From the NCBI GenBank assembly GCA_949297765.1, contig CASFTV010000004.1:21115-85114 (forward strand): DNA of 64,000 bases, given 5' to 3'. A program made the position numbers and the translations under genes. Below the pieces are notes generated by a model. It was not told the origin of the DNA. It did not search any database and worked only from the letters and a program-made list of their open reading frames with translations. Of the stretch, positions 27,967-39,095 are shown in pieces. Source of the DNA: an uncultured bacterium. GTDB lineage: Bacteria > Verrucomicrobiota > Lentisphaeria > Victivallales > UBA1829. How positions within the stretch are numbered: position 1 is the stretch's first letter; the number at the start of each line of letters is the position of its first letter.

Positions 27967-27994
27967 AAGATACCCTCTTTTTCCCGGAAATCAA
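27967..27994 (-). promoter_or_regulatory. Promoter of glyS
   Basis: Minus-strand TTGATT (27994-27989), 16 bp, TATCTT (27972-27967), about 48 bp before the start codon. No T-box was recognised. Confidence 0.5.
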
Positions 27995-28034
27995 ATGAAA
28001 AGGGAAAAATCGTCCGGAAATAGCGTCCGGAAAT

Positions 28035-28063
28035 TTGCAAGAAGAGGAAAGAGAGGGTATATT
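28035..28063 (+). promoter_or_regulatory. Promoter of the HPr-trkA-trkH operon
   Basis: TTGCAA (28035-28040), 17 bp, TATATT (28058-28063). The leader before the HPr start is about 100 nt; no structured element was seen in it. Confidence 0.55.
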
Positions 28064-28170
28064 GAAAGGAACTGATTGCGAACGATTCCTGAAACAGGAA
28101 GGCAAACGGAATCCGGAAGGCGCTCCGTTTGTGTGCATCTGTCCAGCAACGAGGAAGGAGCTGACCCGTC

Positions 28171-28449
28171 ATGGTCGAAAGAAGAATCACTGTCAGAAAC
28201 AGAGCCGGCATACATTGCAGGCCGTCGAGCGTCATCATGACGGCAGCGGATCAATTCCCGGAGGTGGAGTTCAAACTGATTACCGAAAACGGGAGTTCCT
28301 CCATGCACAGCATTCTGGAACTGCTCGCCCTGGGGCTTCAGCAGGGGGACGAAGCAACGCTTCAGGCGACGGGAAAGAACGAACAGGAAGCCTGCGACAC
28401 CGTGGCGGCCGCGTTGGAAAAAGAGTATGATTTTCCCCCAAAAAACTGA
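28171..28449 (+). CDS. ptsH: HPr-family phosphocarrier protein
   Basis: A 92-residue HPr-like phosphocarrier. The phospho-His is in AGIHCRPSS (normally GIHARPA) and the regulatory Ser aligns with HSILELLALG, so both classical phosphorylation sites are retained. AAGGAG lies upstream of the ATG. It is the first gene of an operon with trkA and trkH and has no EI or EII gene nearby, so it is more likely regulatory (NPr- or HprK-linked) than a sugar-transport carrier. The gene symbol is by family. Confidence 0.88.
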   Translation: MVERRITVRNRAGIHCRPSSVIMTAADQFPEVEFKLITENGSSSMHSILELLALGLQQGDEATLQATGKNEQEACDTVAAALEKEYDFPPKN

Positions 28450-28461
28450 TCCGGGAACTGT

Positions 28462-29817
28462 ATGAAGATCATTATTATCGGGGCCGGGGAACTCGGCCGT
28501 CTGCTTGCCTCCACGCTGTGCGCGGAGAATCACGATGTGGTCGTGGTCGACTCCTCCAGCGAGAATTTTGAACGACTCAAGGAAAAACTCGACCTGATGG
28601 TCATTGAGGGATCCTGCTCGGATGTGTCGATCCTCAAACAGGCCGGAGTCCAGAGCTGCGATGCTCTTCTTGCGGTCAGCGGAGACGAAGCGGCCAACAT
28701 CGTCGCCTGCAAGATCGCGCGCAAGTTCGGAGTGAAAAAGACCATCTGCCGTTTCTACTCCCTGGACTGTTTTTCGCCGTCGGACGGAATCACGCCGGAG
28801 TTTTTCGGGATCTGGCGGGCGTTTTCTCCGCCGGAACAGTGCGTGCGCAAAATCAGCGACATTCTGGACAATCCGATCTGCCTGGAGAAGATCCAGTTCA
28901 CCAATCCGGGTGCGCTGATGGAGGTGATTTCGATTACGCCGAGTTCCATGCTGGCGGGAACGCGGATCAAGGATATTCCGATCACGGAACTGCTTTCGAA
29001 AATCCGTTTTGCCGCAATTGTGCGCGACCGCCATTTTCTGATTCCCCACGGGGATACCCTGCTGGTCCCGGGCGATAAGGTCTATGTTGCGGGGAAACGG
29101 GGCGACGTGGAGGATTTTCTCGAACTCATCTCCCCGCCCGACCAGACAAAGATTCTGCGGGTCATCGTCTCGGGCGCCACGGAAACCGGCTATCTGCTGG
29201 CGCAGAATCTGCTTCAGGAACGGATCGAAGTGCGGTTCATTGAAAAGAGCGGGCGGAAAGGGGAATCTCTCCTGGACTCCATGCCGCAGGGAATGCTGGT
29301 CATCCACGGCGACCCGACCGACGAAGAAGTGATGGAGGAGGCCGGTATTCAGAACTGCGACGTCTTCATTGGAACGGCCGATGACGACGAGGAAAATATT
29401 CTGGGGTGCATCATGGCAAAGCGGCTCGGTGCGAAGAAGTCGGTCACGATCACCCACAAGCCTGAATACATCCGGATTGTCCCGGCAATGGAGATGATCG
29501 ACTGCGGCATCAGCTCCACTCTGGTCTCGGTCAACACAATTCTGCGGATGCTGGAAACGGGAACCATGCGGATCGACGCGAAACTCCAGCGCTTCCACGC
29601 GCATCTGACGGAGTTCACGATTTCCGCGAAATCCCCTCTGGCGGGCAAAATGATTGTCAACTGCAAACTTCCGCCATCGGTGGTGTTTGCGCTTTTGTTC
29701 CGCGGAGCGGATGTCATCACGCCGTCCGGGAACACCGAGTTTCAGGCGGGCGATGTGGTGGTGGCCATTGTCACACCGGAAAGCCGCAAGGATCTTGAAC
29801 CGCTTTTCCCGAAATAA
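28462..29817 (+). CDS. trkA: Trk system potassium uptake regulator TrkA
   Basis: Cytoplasmic NAD(H)-binding gating subunit of Trk. The 451-residue protein contains two RCK units: IIGAGELGRLLAS with the acidic VVDSSS strand end in the first, and SGATETGYLLAQNL with FIEKSG in the second, each followed by a TrkA_C segment. The second nucleotide loop is less canonical. It lies 12 bp after HPr and 5 bp before its membrane partner trkH. Confidence 0.95.
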   Translation: MKIIIIGAGELGRLLASTLCAENHDVVVVDSSSENFERLKEKLDLMVIEGSCSDVSILKQAGVQSCDALLAVSGDEAANIVACKIARKFGVKKTICRFYSLDCFSPSDGITPEFFGIWRAFSPPEQCVRKISDILDNPICLEKIQFTNPGALMEVISITPSSMLAGTRIKDIPITELLSKIRFAAIVRDRHFLIPHGDTLLVPGDKVYVAGKRGDVEDFLELISPPDQTKILRVIVSGATETGYLLAQNLLQERIEVRFIEKSGRKGESLLDSMPQGMLVIHGDPTDEEVMEEAGIQNCDVFIGTADDDEENILGCIMAKRLGAKKSVTITHKPEYIRIVPAMEMIDCGISSTLVSVNTILRMLETGTMRIDAKLQRFHAHLTEFTISAKSPLAGKMIVNCKLPPSVVFALLFRGADVITPSGNTEFQAGDVVVAIVTPESRKDLEPLFPK

Positions 29818-29822
29818 AATTC

Positions 29823-31367
29823 ATGAATCTGCATACGGTCATCTATCTGGTTTCGGTTTTGACGGCGTTCATCGGAACGGCGATGTTCGTCTGCCTTCCG
29901 GTGGGCTGGCTGATGAACGATCCGGACCGCGTTCTCCTGGAGTTTTCAGGATGTGCGATTCTGACGATCATCGCAGGCGTGGCGGGGGCGCTCCTGACCC
30001 GGAAACGCAGGGACAAGGCGGCAAAAACCGGCGTCCGGGAGGGATTTGCAACGGTGACATTCGGCTGGCTTGCCGCATTGCTGTTTTCCGCACTGCCGTT
30101 TCTGCTGGTGACTCACATGTATCCGCAGGATGCGATTTTCGAAGCGGCATCCGGGTTCACCACAACCGGGGCGTCGGTGATTGATTCCGCACTCCCGCTG
30201 TGGGATGGATCGCGTCTTCCGAAAGGGGTGGAAAGTCTTCCGTCGTGCATTCTGTTCTGGCGCAGTCTGATCTCGTGGCTGGGAGGAATCGGGATTGTGG
30301 TGTTCGCGCTGGTGGTGATTCCGTTTCTGGGAATCGGGGCGCCGCAGCTGTACAACGCGGAGGTTCCGGGAGTGAAGATGAACTCCGATCAGCTGACACC
30401 GCGGATCACGGGAACGGCAAAGCTGATCTGGTGTACCTACATTGTGTTGACGGCGATTCAAGCGACCTGTCTGAATCTGGGCGGGATGCCGCTGTTCGAC
30501 GCGGTCTGCCACTCCTTCTCGACGATCTCAACCTGCGGATTTTCGACGAAGCAGGCAAGCATTGCATTTTATCCGAGTCCGTTCATCCAGTGGACGTTCA
30601 TTGTATTTCTGTTTCTCGGGGCATGCAACTTCACTCTGCTGTTCAAGGCGATTCTGACCCGGCGGCACCTGATCTATTTTCAGGATGCGGAATTCCGGTT
30701 TTTTCTTGCCGTGGTGCTGGTCTCGACCGCAGTGATCGCAGTGGTTCTCCACAGGACCTACCCGGAGGGAATCCAGTCGATGACGGGAACGGTTCAACCG
30801 AACAGCTGGCACACCTCGCTGCGGTATGCGGCGTTTCAGGTGATGTCGATCATTTCGACCGGCGGATTTTCCACGGCGGACTTCATCCACTGGCCGACCA
30901 CGACCATGGCGGTGCTGTTTCTCCTGATGCTTCTCGGAGGCTGTACGGGATCGACCGCGGGCGGAATCAAATGTGTACGGATTCTGCTGCTCGGGAAGCA
31001 TGCGCTCTCGGAGATCCGGCGCTGTCTGTTTCCGCGTTCGATTCCGGACATCCGGCTGAACGGGGAACGGATTCAGCCGGCGACCATCAACAAGACACTG
31101 GCATTCATTGCACTCTATCTGGGAATCATTTTCTTTGTAACGCTCCTTCTTCCATTCCTGTCGGAGATGGATTTTGTGACGGCGCTGACGGCGACAGTGG
31201 CCTGCATCAGCAACGTCGGCCCCGGATTCGGCGAGGTCGGCCCGGCGGTGACCTACGGCTGGATGAGTGCGCCGGCAAAACTGCTGCTTTCGTTTGCGAT
31301 GGTGCTTGGCCGACTCGAAATCTATACGCTCCTCGTCATCTTCCTCCCGTCGTTCTGGAAGCATTGA
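29823..31367 (+). CDS. trkH: Trk-family potassium transporter membrane subunit
   Basis: A 514-residue polytopic protein forming the K+ pore. The four P-loops typical of TrkH/KtrB are seen as SGFTTTGAS, FSTISTCGFST, SIISTGGFST and SNVGPGFGEVG, between about ten membrane segments. A Gly near the centre of each filter is kept. It pairs with TrkA directly upstream. The frame in the last 100 codons carries no extra domain. Confidence 0.93.
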   Translation: MNLHTVIYLVSVLTAFIGTAMFVCLPVGWLMNDPDRVLLEFSGCAILTIIAGVAGALLTRKRRDKAAKTGVREGFATVTFGWLAALLFSALPFLLVTHMYPQDAIFEAASGFTTTGASVIDSALPLWDGSRLPKGVESLPSCILFWRSLISWLGGIGIVVFALVVIPFLGIGAPQLYNAEVPGVKMNSDQLTPRITGTAKLIWCTYIVLTAIQATCLNLGGMPLFDAVCHSFSTISTCGFSTKQASIAFYPSPFIQWTFIVFLFLGACNFTLLFKAILTRRHLIYFQDAEFRFFLAVVLVSTAVIAVVLHRTYPEGIQSMTGTVQPNSWHTSLRYAAFQVMSIISTGGFSTADFIHWPTTTMAVLFLLMLLGGCTGSTAGGIKCVRILLLGKHALSEIRRCLFPRSIPDIRLNGERIQPATINKTLAFIALYLGIIFFVTLLLPFLSEMDFVTALTATVACISNVGPGFGEVGPAVTYGWMSAPAKLLLSFAMVLGRLEIYTLLVIFLPSFWKH

Positions 31368-31418
31368 GAAATTCCCGCAGCGGAAGTTCCGAAAGCGGCG
31401 GAAGGTTCAAAAACCGCC

Positions 31419-31446
31419 TTGACTTTTTGCGCTCCGCCGATATATT
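31419..31446 (+). promoter_or_regulatory. Promoter of the PLD-skp-lpxD-ykgJ operon
   Basis: TTGACT (31419-31424), 16 bp, TATATT (31441-31446), about 25 bp upstream of the ATG. Confidence 0.6.
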
Positions 31447-31470
31447 GTCCGGATAGATTCCGAGGAAAGT

Positions 31471-32676
31471 ATGAGCCGAAGCAAAGTTGCGAAAAAGAAA
31501 ACATCCACGAAAGTCCGGAACGGAGGAGTCCGAACCCTTTCCCGCCGGCTGAAGATCTGGGCGGCGGGAGCGGCACTGGCTCTGTGCGGCGCCGGATTTC
31601 TGTTCACCTTTGTTCCGGAAGAGCGGGTTCCCGCCCTGCTCGAACCGGTGCATACCGATCTGCTCCGCACCCGCAATACGGCGATTGCGAAATATCTTCC
31701 GGGGATCTCCCGCTACGAGGACACGGCACAGATCCAGATTCCGGGAACTTCACCGATCCGCCTCTATTTTGCTCCGTCGCAGAACATCCGGAAGGGATTG
31801 TGCGAATTCATTGATTCGGCGAAGGAATCGGTGGACCTGTGCATTTACGATCTGGATCTGCGGGAGGTGGCGTACTCGCTGACGGAGGCGAAGAAACGCG
31901 GGGTTGCCGTCCAGGTCGTCACCGACGAGGACAATGTGATGCTTGACGCTGTGGAGAGCCTGAAAAAAGCGGGCATCCCCGTGATTCCGGACAACCGGCC
32001 GGCGATCATGCACAACAAGTTTGTGGTGGTCGACTCGAAATATGTCTGGACGGGGTCGTTCAATTTCACGGTCAACGGAATGCGGAAGAACGACAACAAT
32101 GCGCTGATTCTGGAATCGCCGCAGCTCGCGGCGTGCTACCGGAGCAAATTCCGGGAATACTGTTCCGGGAGATTCGGACCGAAAGCCCGTCAGAAGACGG
32201 TCGGGGGACGGGTGCTGATCGGCGGGACAATGCCGGTCATCGCCGCGTTTTCTCCCGCGGACGGCATCGAAAAACTGCTTCTGGAGGAGCTGTCGAAAGC
32301 GAAGAAGGAGGTCCGGATGATGGCGTTCTCCTTCACGTCGCAGAAGATTGCGGACGAGCTGATCCGTCTGAAGGAGAAAGGGGTCACGGTCCGCTGTCTG
32401 TTCGACCGCGGCCAGGCGGCGGGGAAGTTCAGCCGGGATGAATATCTGGAAGAACGCGGGATCCGGATCTGCCGGGCGCCGAACCGGTCGGGAAAAATGC
32501 ATCACAAGGTGATCCTCATTGATGACGAAACGGTCATCACGGGGAGTTACAATTTTTCAAAAAACGCCGAAACCAGCAACGACGAAAACATTCTCATTCT
32601 GAAAAACAGGGATCTCGCCCGCAAGTTCAGACAGGAATTCCGGCGCTGCTGGCGCGGGACCAAGGGTTATCCGTAA
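31471..32676 (+). CDS. Phospholipase D-like protein with two HKD motifs
   Basis: A 401-residue protein with a basic N-terminus, one membrane segment (about 31-50) and two HKD catalytic motifs, HNKFVVVD near 180 and HHKVILID near 343, each followed by the GS(F/Y)NF block. This is a complete PLD active site, as in cardiolipin synthases and membrane-anchored PLD nucleases. The single anchor and short length fit the PLD-nuclease (Nuc-like) group as well. It begins the operon that continues with skp, 21 bp downstream. Confidence 0.85.
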   Translation: MSRSKVAKKKTSTKVRNGGVRTLSRRLKIWAAGAALALCGAGFLFTFVPEERVPALLEPVHTDLLRTRNTAIAKYLPGISRYEDTAQIQIPGTSPIRLYFAPSQNIRKGLCEFIDSAKESVDLCIYDLDLREVAYSLTEAKKRGVAVQVVTDEDNVMLDAVESLKKAGIPVIPDNRPAIMHNKFVVVDSKYVWTGSFNFTVNGMRKNDNNALILESPQLAACYRSKFREYCSGRFGPKARQKTVGGRVLIGGTMPVIAAFSPADGIEKLLLEELSKAKKEVRMMAFSFTSQKIADELIRLKEKGVTVRCLFDRGQAAGKFSRDEYLEERGIRICRAPNRSGKMHHKVILIDDETVITGSYNFSKNAETSNDENILILKNRDLARKFRQEFRRCWRGTKGYP

Positions 32677-32697
32677 ACAGAGGAAAGGAAGAAACCG

Positions 32698-33267
32698 ATG
32701 AAAAAAATCATGCTTGCCGCTCTGCTCGCGTTCACGGCCGCGGGATATGCGGCGGATCACAAAGTCGCCGTTGTGGATCTCGACCGGGTTCTGCAGGAGT
32801 ATTACAAGACGAAAATCGTGGAGGCGAACCTGAAACGTCAGGCGGACGTCTACAAGGACTATGCCCAGAAACTCATGGAATCGCTCACGAAACTTCAGAA
32901 CGAGTTCACGGCTCTCCGCGACGCGGCGCAGAACATTGCACTCACCGACGCCGCGCGCGAAAGCAAACGCCTTGCCGCGCAGGACAAATACAAGGAGATC
33001 GCGGCAAAAGAACTGGAACTGCGGACCTACAACCGGGAGAAGCAGGCACAGCTCCGCGACGAACGCGACCGGGAACGCGCCGCCATTCTGACGGACATCC
33101 GGAAAGCGGTGGAAAACCATGCGACGCTTGCCGGCTTCTCTCTGGTCGTCGACAAATCCGCGCTTTCGGCCAACGGCATGCCGGTCGTTCTTTACAGCAG
33201 CAAGGCGGTGGAGATCAGCGAACCCGTTCTCAAGGAACTCAACACCGGCCGCGGCGCCGGGAAATAA
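32698..33267 (+). CDS. skp: Periplasmic chaperone Skp/OmpH family
   Basis: A 189-residue exported protein that escorts outer-membrane proteins. A signal peptide (cleavage near GYA-ADH) is followed by the family start KVAVVDLDRVLQEY, a long coiled-coil (about 45-130, e.g. NREKQAQLRDERDRER) and a small C-terminal beta segment with VVDKSAL. It precedes lpxD, the usual order in Gram-negative envelope clusters, although bamA and fabZ are not here. Confidence 0.9.
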   Translation: MKKIMLAALLAFTAAGYAADHKVAVVDLDRVLQEYYKTKIVEANLKRQADVYKDYAQKLMESLTKLQNEFTALRDAAQNIALTDAARESKRLAAQDKYKEIAAKELELRTYNREKQAQLRDERDRERAAILTDIRKAVENHATLAGFSLVVDKSALSANGMPVVLYSSKAVEISEPVLKELNTGRGAGK

Positions 33268-33290
33268 CCATCCCTAAAGAGGAGCAGAAT

Positions 33291-34337
33291 ATGAAGACTT
33301 TTACGGCAAAGCAGCTGGCGGAACTCGTCAACGGAACAGTGGCGGGAGAGGAACAGCGGACCATTTCAGGAGTCAACTCTCTCAAGCTGGCCACCGCGGA
33401 TGATGTCTCGTTCCTCGGTTCCCTGAAGCACCGCAAACAGTTCGATGAGACAAAAGCGGGAATCATTCTGGTTGAAAACGGCATGAAACTGGAACCGGCG
33501 GAAACCCGAACCCTGATTTTCTGCGAATCACCCGACAAGGCGTTCACCCGGATCTGCAATGAGTATGCACCGGAACCGATCCGTTACGAACCCGGGATCT
33601 GTCCCGGCGCCTATGTCGATCCGACCGCGACCATCGGCGAGCGGGTGTACATCGGTCCCAACGCGGTGATTCAGGCACATGCGGTAATCGGCGACGGAAC
33701 GGTCATCTGTGCCGGAGCATACGTCGGCCATTACACGACCATCGGAAAGGACTGCGTCATCAACGCGAATGTCTCCATTCTGCACCGCTGCATTCTGGGC
33801 GACCGGGTCATCATCCACGCCGGTTCCGCGATCGGAGCGGACGGGTTCGGCTACACCCCCACCTTCCGCGGACTGGTCAAGGTTCCGCAGAACGGCATCG
33901 TCCAGATCGACAACGATGTGGAGATCGGCGCAAATTCCTGCATCGACCGCGCACGCTTCGGAAAAACCTGGATCAAGAAGGGCGCGAAAATCGACAATCT
34001 GGTTCAGGTGGGCCATAACGTCATTCTCGGCGAATCCTCGGTCCTGATCGGCCAGTCCGGCGTTGCGGGAAGCGCGGAGATCGGACGCGGCGTCATCGTC
34101 TCCGCCCAGGCCGGAGTCAACGGCCATATCACGCTCGGCGACGGCTGCTTTGTCGCAGGCGCCTCTGCCGCGCAGCGCAGCGTTCCCCCCGGAGTCTCCG
34201 TGTTCGGAACGCCCGCCGAGACCGATGCGGAGTTCTTTGAACGCCATACCCTTCCGCGCAAGGTGAAGCGTCTGATTGCCCGCATCGAATCGCTGGAGCA
34301 GGAACTTCAGAAGCTGAAGGAGGGGAAAAGCGAATAA
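33291..34337 (+). CDS. lpxD: UDP-3-O-acylglucosamine N-acyltransferase
   Basis: Third step of lipid A synthesis. The 348-residue protein has the N-terminal LpxD domain (FLGSLKHRKQFDET) and a left-handed beta-helix of hexapeptide repeats from about residue 105 to 305, with the catalytic-His region VQVGHNVILGESS near 240, and a C-terminal coiled helix. It indicates an LPS-bearing outer membrane. The stop overlaps the next gene's start (TAATG). Confidence 0.94.
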   Translation: MKTFTAKQLAELVNGTVAGEEQRTISGVNSLKLATADDVSFLGSLKHRKQFDETKAGIILVENGMKLEPAETRTLIFCESPDKAFTRICNEYAPEPIRYEPGICPGAYVDPTATIGERVYIGPNAVIQAHAVIGDGTVICAGAYVGHYTTIGKDCVINANVSILHRCILGDRVIIHAGSAIGADGFGYTPTFRGLVKVPQNGIVQIDNDVEIGANSCIDRARFGKTWIKKGAKIDNLVQVGHNVILGESSVLIGQSGVAGSAEIGRGVIVSAQAGVNGHITLGDGCFVAGASAAQRSVPPGVSVFGTPAETDAEFFERHTLPRKVKRLIARIESLEQELQKLKEGKSE

Positions 34338-34690
34338 TGGATCTTTCCCGTTTCCGCTGCCGCCGCTGCGGCGCCTGCTGCAAATGGGAAGGACCGGTCC
34401 GCGTCTCCGAAGAGGAAATCAAAAAAATCGCCGACTTCCTGCAGATGGACGTCCGGGAGTTCATCAACACCCGGACGGTCCTGACTCCCGACCGGCGCGG
34501 ACTCTCCCTCACGGAAAAATCCGACGGAAGCTGCTTCTATTACGATGACGCGGCAAAATGCTGCCGGATCAATCCGGTGAAACCGCGCCAGTGTTCCGAT
34601 TTCCCGGCCAGATGGAACTTTCCCGGCTGGGAAACGCTCTGCGAGGGAGGACGGGAACTGGCGAACGGGAAATCCCGGACCGGTCACTGA
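34337..34690 (+). CDS. YkgJ-family cysteine-cluster protein
   Basis: A 117-residue protein of the CxxCxxCC family (YkgJ): CRRCGACCKW at residues 8-17, CCRINP and QCSDFPARW near 80-92, with Cys at about 101. The eight-cysteine pattern suggests an iron or zinc site. Its ATG overlaps the lpxD stop by one base, so translation is coupled. It converges with the alpha/beta hydrolase, overlapping it by 7 bp. Confidence 0.85.
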   Translation: MDLSRFRCRRCGACCKWEGPVRVSEEEIKKIADFLQMDVREFINTRTVLTPDRRGLSLTEKSDGSCFYYDDAAKCCRINPVKPRQCSDFPARWNFPGWETLCEGGRELANGKSRTGH

Positions 34691-36054
34691 ATTCCGGATT
34701 TCCGGTTCGGAGAATGCGTCTCCATACGGTTTTTGCGGGCGGAATCCATCCGGAACAGGAATTTCGCGATGTCATCCGCCACCGTTTCCGGAATACGTCC
34801 TTTCACAGCATACTCCGCCATCCCTGCCGGCCCGGTTCCGGGAAGCATCAGGTGGTTCAGGGAATCGTACAGGATGTACTGGCGTTCCGCCGATTCGCCG
34901 AGAGCTTTTTTCCAGAGGTCCAGATGGCGCGGCGACACCTGAAAATCGCGTCCGCCCTGAAGGAACAGCAGCGGACGCTGCATGCGCGCGGCTTCCGCGG
35001 TCTGGGAGTAGACGCTCAAGTCCTTCCAGTATGCATACTGGCTGCCGGGGATCTCCTTTTCCGTCGGATGCTTCAGGATTTCCGTCTGCCGGCGCAGAGC
35101 GGAAACAGCGCTGTTCCGTTCCTCCTCCGTGCAATTCGTCTGCTGTTTCAGAAGGAAAAGCCCCTGCTCCTCCAGAAGATCCGGAAGCGGACTCGCGGGA
35201 GCGGCCATGAAAATATAACCGGCAGGGACCTTCGTCCGGGAAGCGATCCGCGGAAGCAGCATCCCGCCGAAACTGTGGCCGAGGAGCCAGATCCGCTGTG
35301 CGTCGATTTCGGGAACCGTCTTCAGAAATTCAATGGCGCGCAGCACGTCGTCCACGGTCTCGTCATCCGCGGTGAAGGATCGCCGGTTCCGGAACCATTC
35401 CGGATGTGCGAACGTGCGCTTGTCATATCGAAGGACCGCAATACTCCGGCGCACAAGCAGAGCGGCAAGATCGCGGAACGGCTTGTTCTCAAACACCGTG
35501 GAATCCCGGTCGCGGGGACCGGACCCGTGAATCAGAATCACAACGGGATGGGGCGGTTTTCCCTCCGGAAGCGTCAGCGTGCCGGAAAGGAACGGCTCCT
35601 CTTTTCCGATCCGGACCTCGCGCTCCCGCGGCGAAACGGGCGCCGACGAAACGGGAAGACTCTTTTTCTGTTCCGGAATCACGCGGAAGCCGCAGAGTTT
35701 CCCGGCGGAATCGAAACTGACCAGCGCGGTCAGATTCCCCCGTTCGAACCGCAGATTCTGCGCATAGACGGCGATGGATTTCTCCGGAGAGGCAATCCGC
35801 GCAGGCTCACCCTCCGCGGCGATCAGCTTCCCGAAGACCGTCGAAAGCTGCAGAAGAGAAAGAGAAAGGCTCCCGCTCCGATACGCTTTTTCCAGTTCGG
35901 GAGAAAATTCTCCGCGCAGGGATTCCGCCGCGCCGTCGGAAAACGCCCGGCAGATCCGCCGGACCCGCACCTGCGGGGCTTCTCCGGAAACAGCGGAAAG
36001 AGATCCGCAGCACAACCAGAGAACGGACGTCAGCAGAACAGAAATGCGGCGCAT
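34684..36054 (-). CDS. Secreted alpha/beta hydrolase with N-terminal DUF3887-like domain
   Basis: A 456-residue exported protein. The signal peptide is MRRISVLLTSVLWLCCGSLS. An N-terminal domain (about 28-140) resembles DUF3887, and the hydrolase fold follows: oxyanion loop ILIHGSGPRDRD, nucleophile elbow GHSFGG, acid in GGRDFQV and His in DSLNHLM. This pairing is common in secreted dienelactone-hydrolase-like esterases. It starts 17 bp after the gatB stop with a weak ribosome-binding site, so coupling is likely. Confidence 0.88.
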   Translation of the reverse strand: MRRISVLLTSVLWLCCGSLSAVSGEAPQVRVRRICRAFSDGAAESLRGEFSPELEKAYRSGSLSLSLLQLSTVFGKLIAAEGEPARIASPEKSIAVYAQNLRFERGNLTALVSFDSAGKLCGFRVIPEQKKSLPVSSAPVSPREREVRIGKEEPFLSGTLTLPEGKPPHPVVILIHGSGPRDRDSTVFENKPFRDLAALLVRRSIAVLRYDKRTFAHPEWFRNRRSFTADDETVDDVLRAIEFLKTVPEIDAQRIWLLGHSFGGMLLPRIASRTKVPAGYIFMAAPASPLPDLLEEQGLFLLKQQTNCTEEERNSAVSALRRQTEILKHPTEKEIPGSQYAYWKDLSVYSQTAEAARMQRPLLFLQGGRDFQVSPRHLDLWKKALGESAERQYILYDSLNHLMLPGTGPAGMAEYAVKGRIPETVADDIAKFLFRMDSARKNRMETHSPNRKSGIQ

Positions 36055-36062
36055 GCGGATAA

Positions 36063-39017
<2,955 letters not shown>

Positions 39018-39042
39018 CGACGCAGCGCCGGGCGGACCTTTC

Positions 39043-39080
39043 CATTCCCGTCCGGCGGCCGGAATGCCGGCCCGGGAATG
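39043..39080. other. Two-tier hairpin between purA and rodA
   Basis: Outer arms CATTCCCG (39043-39050) and CGGGAATG (39073-39080) enclose GGCCGG-AATG-CCGGCC (39057-39072), with a 6-nt bulge. It is strong and lies between two co-directional genes, but no T-tract follows. Possible attenuator or mRNA-processing structure. Confidence 0.45.
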
Positions 39081-39095
39081 TGAGATGAAGAAGGA

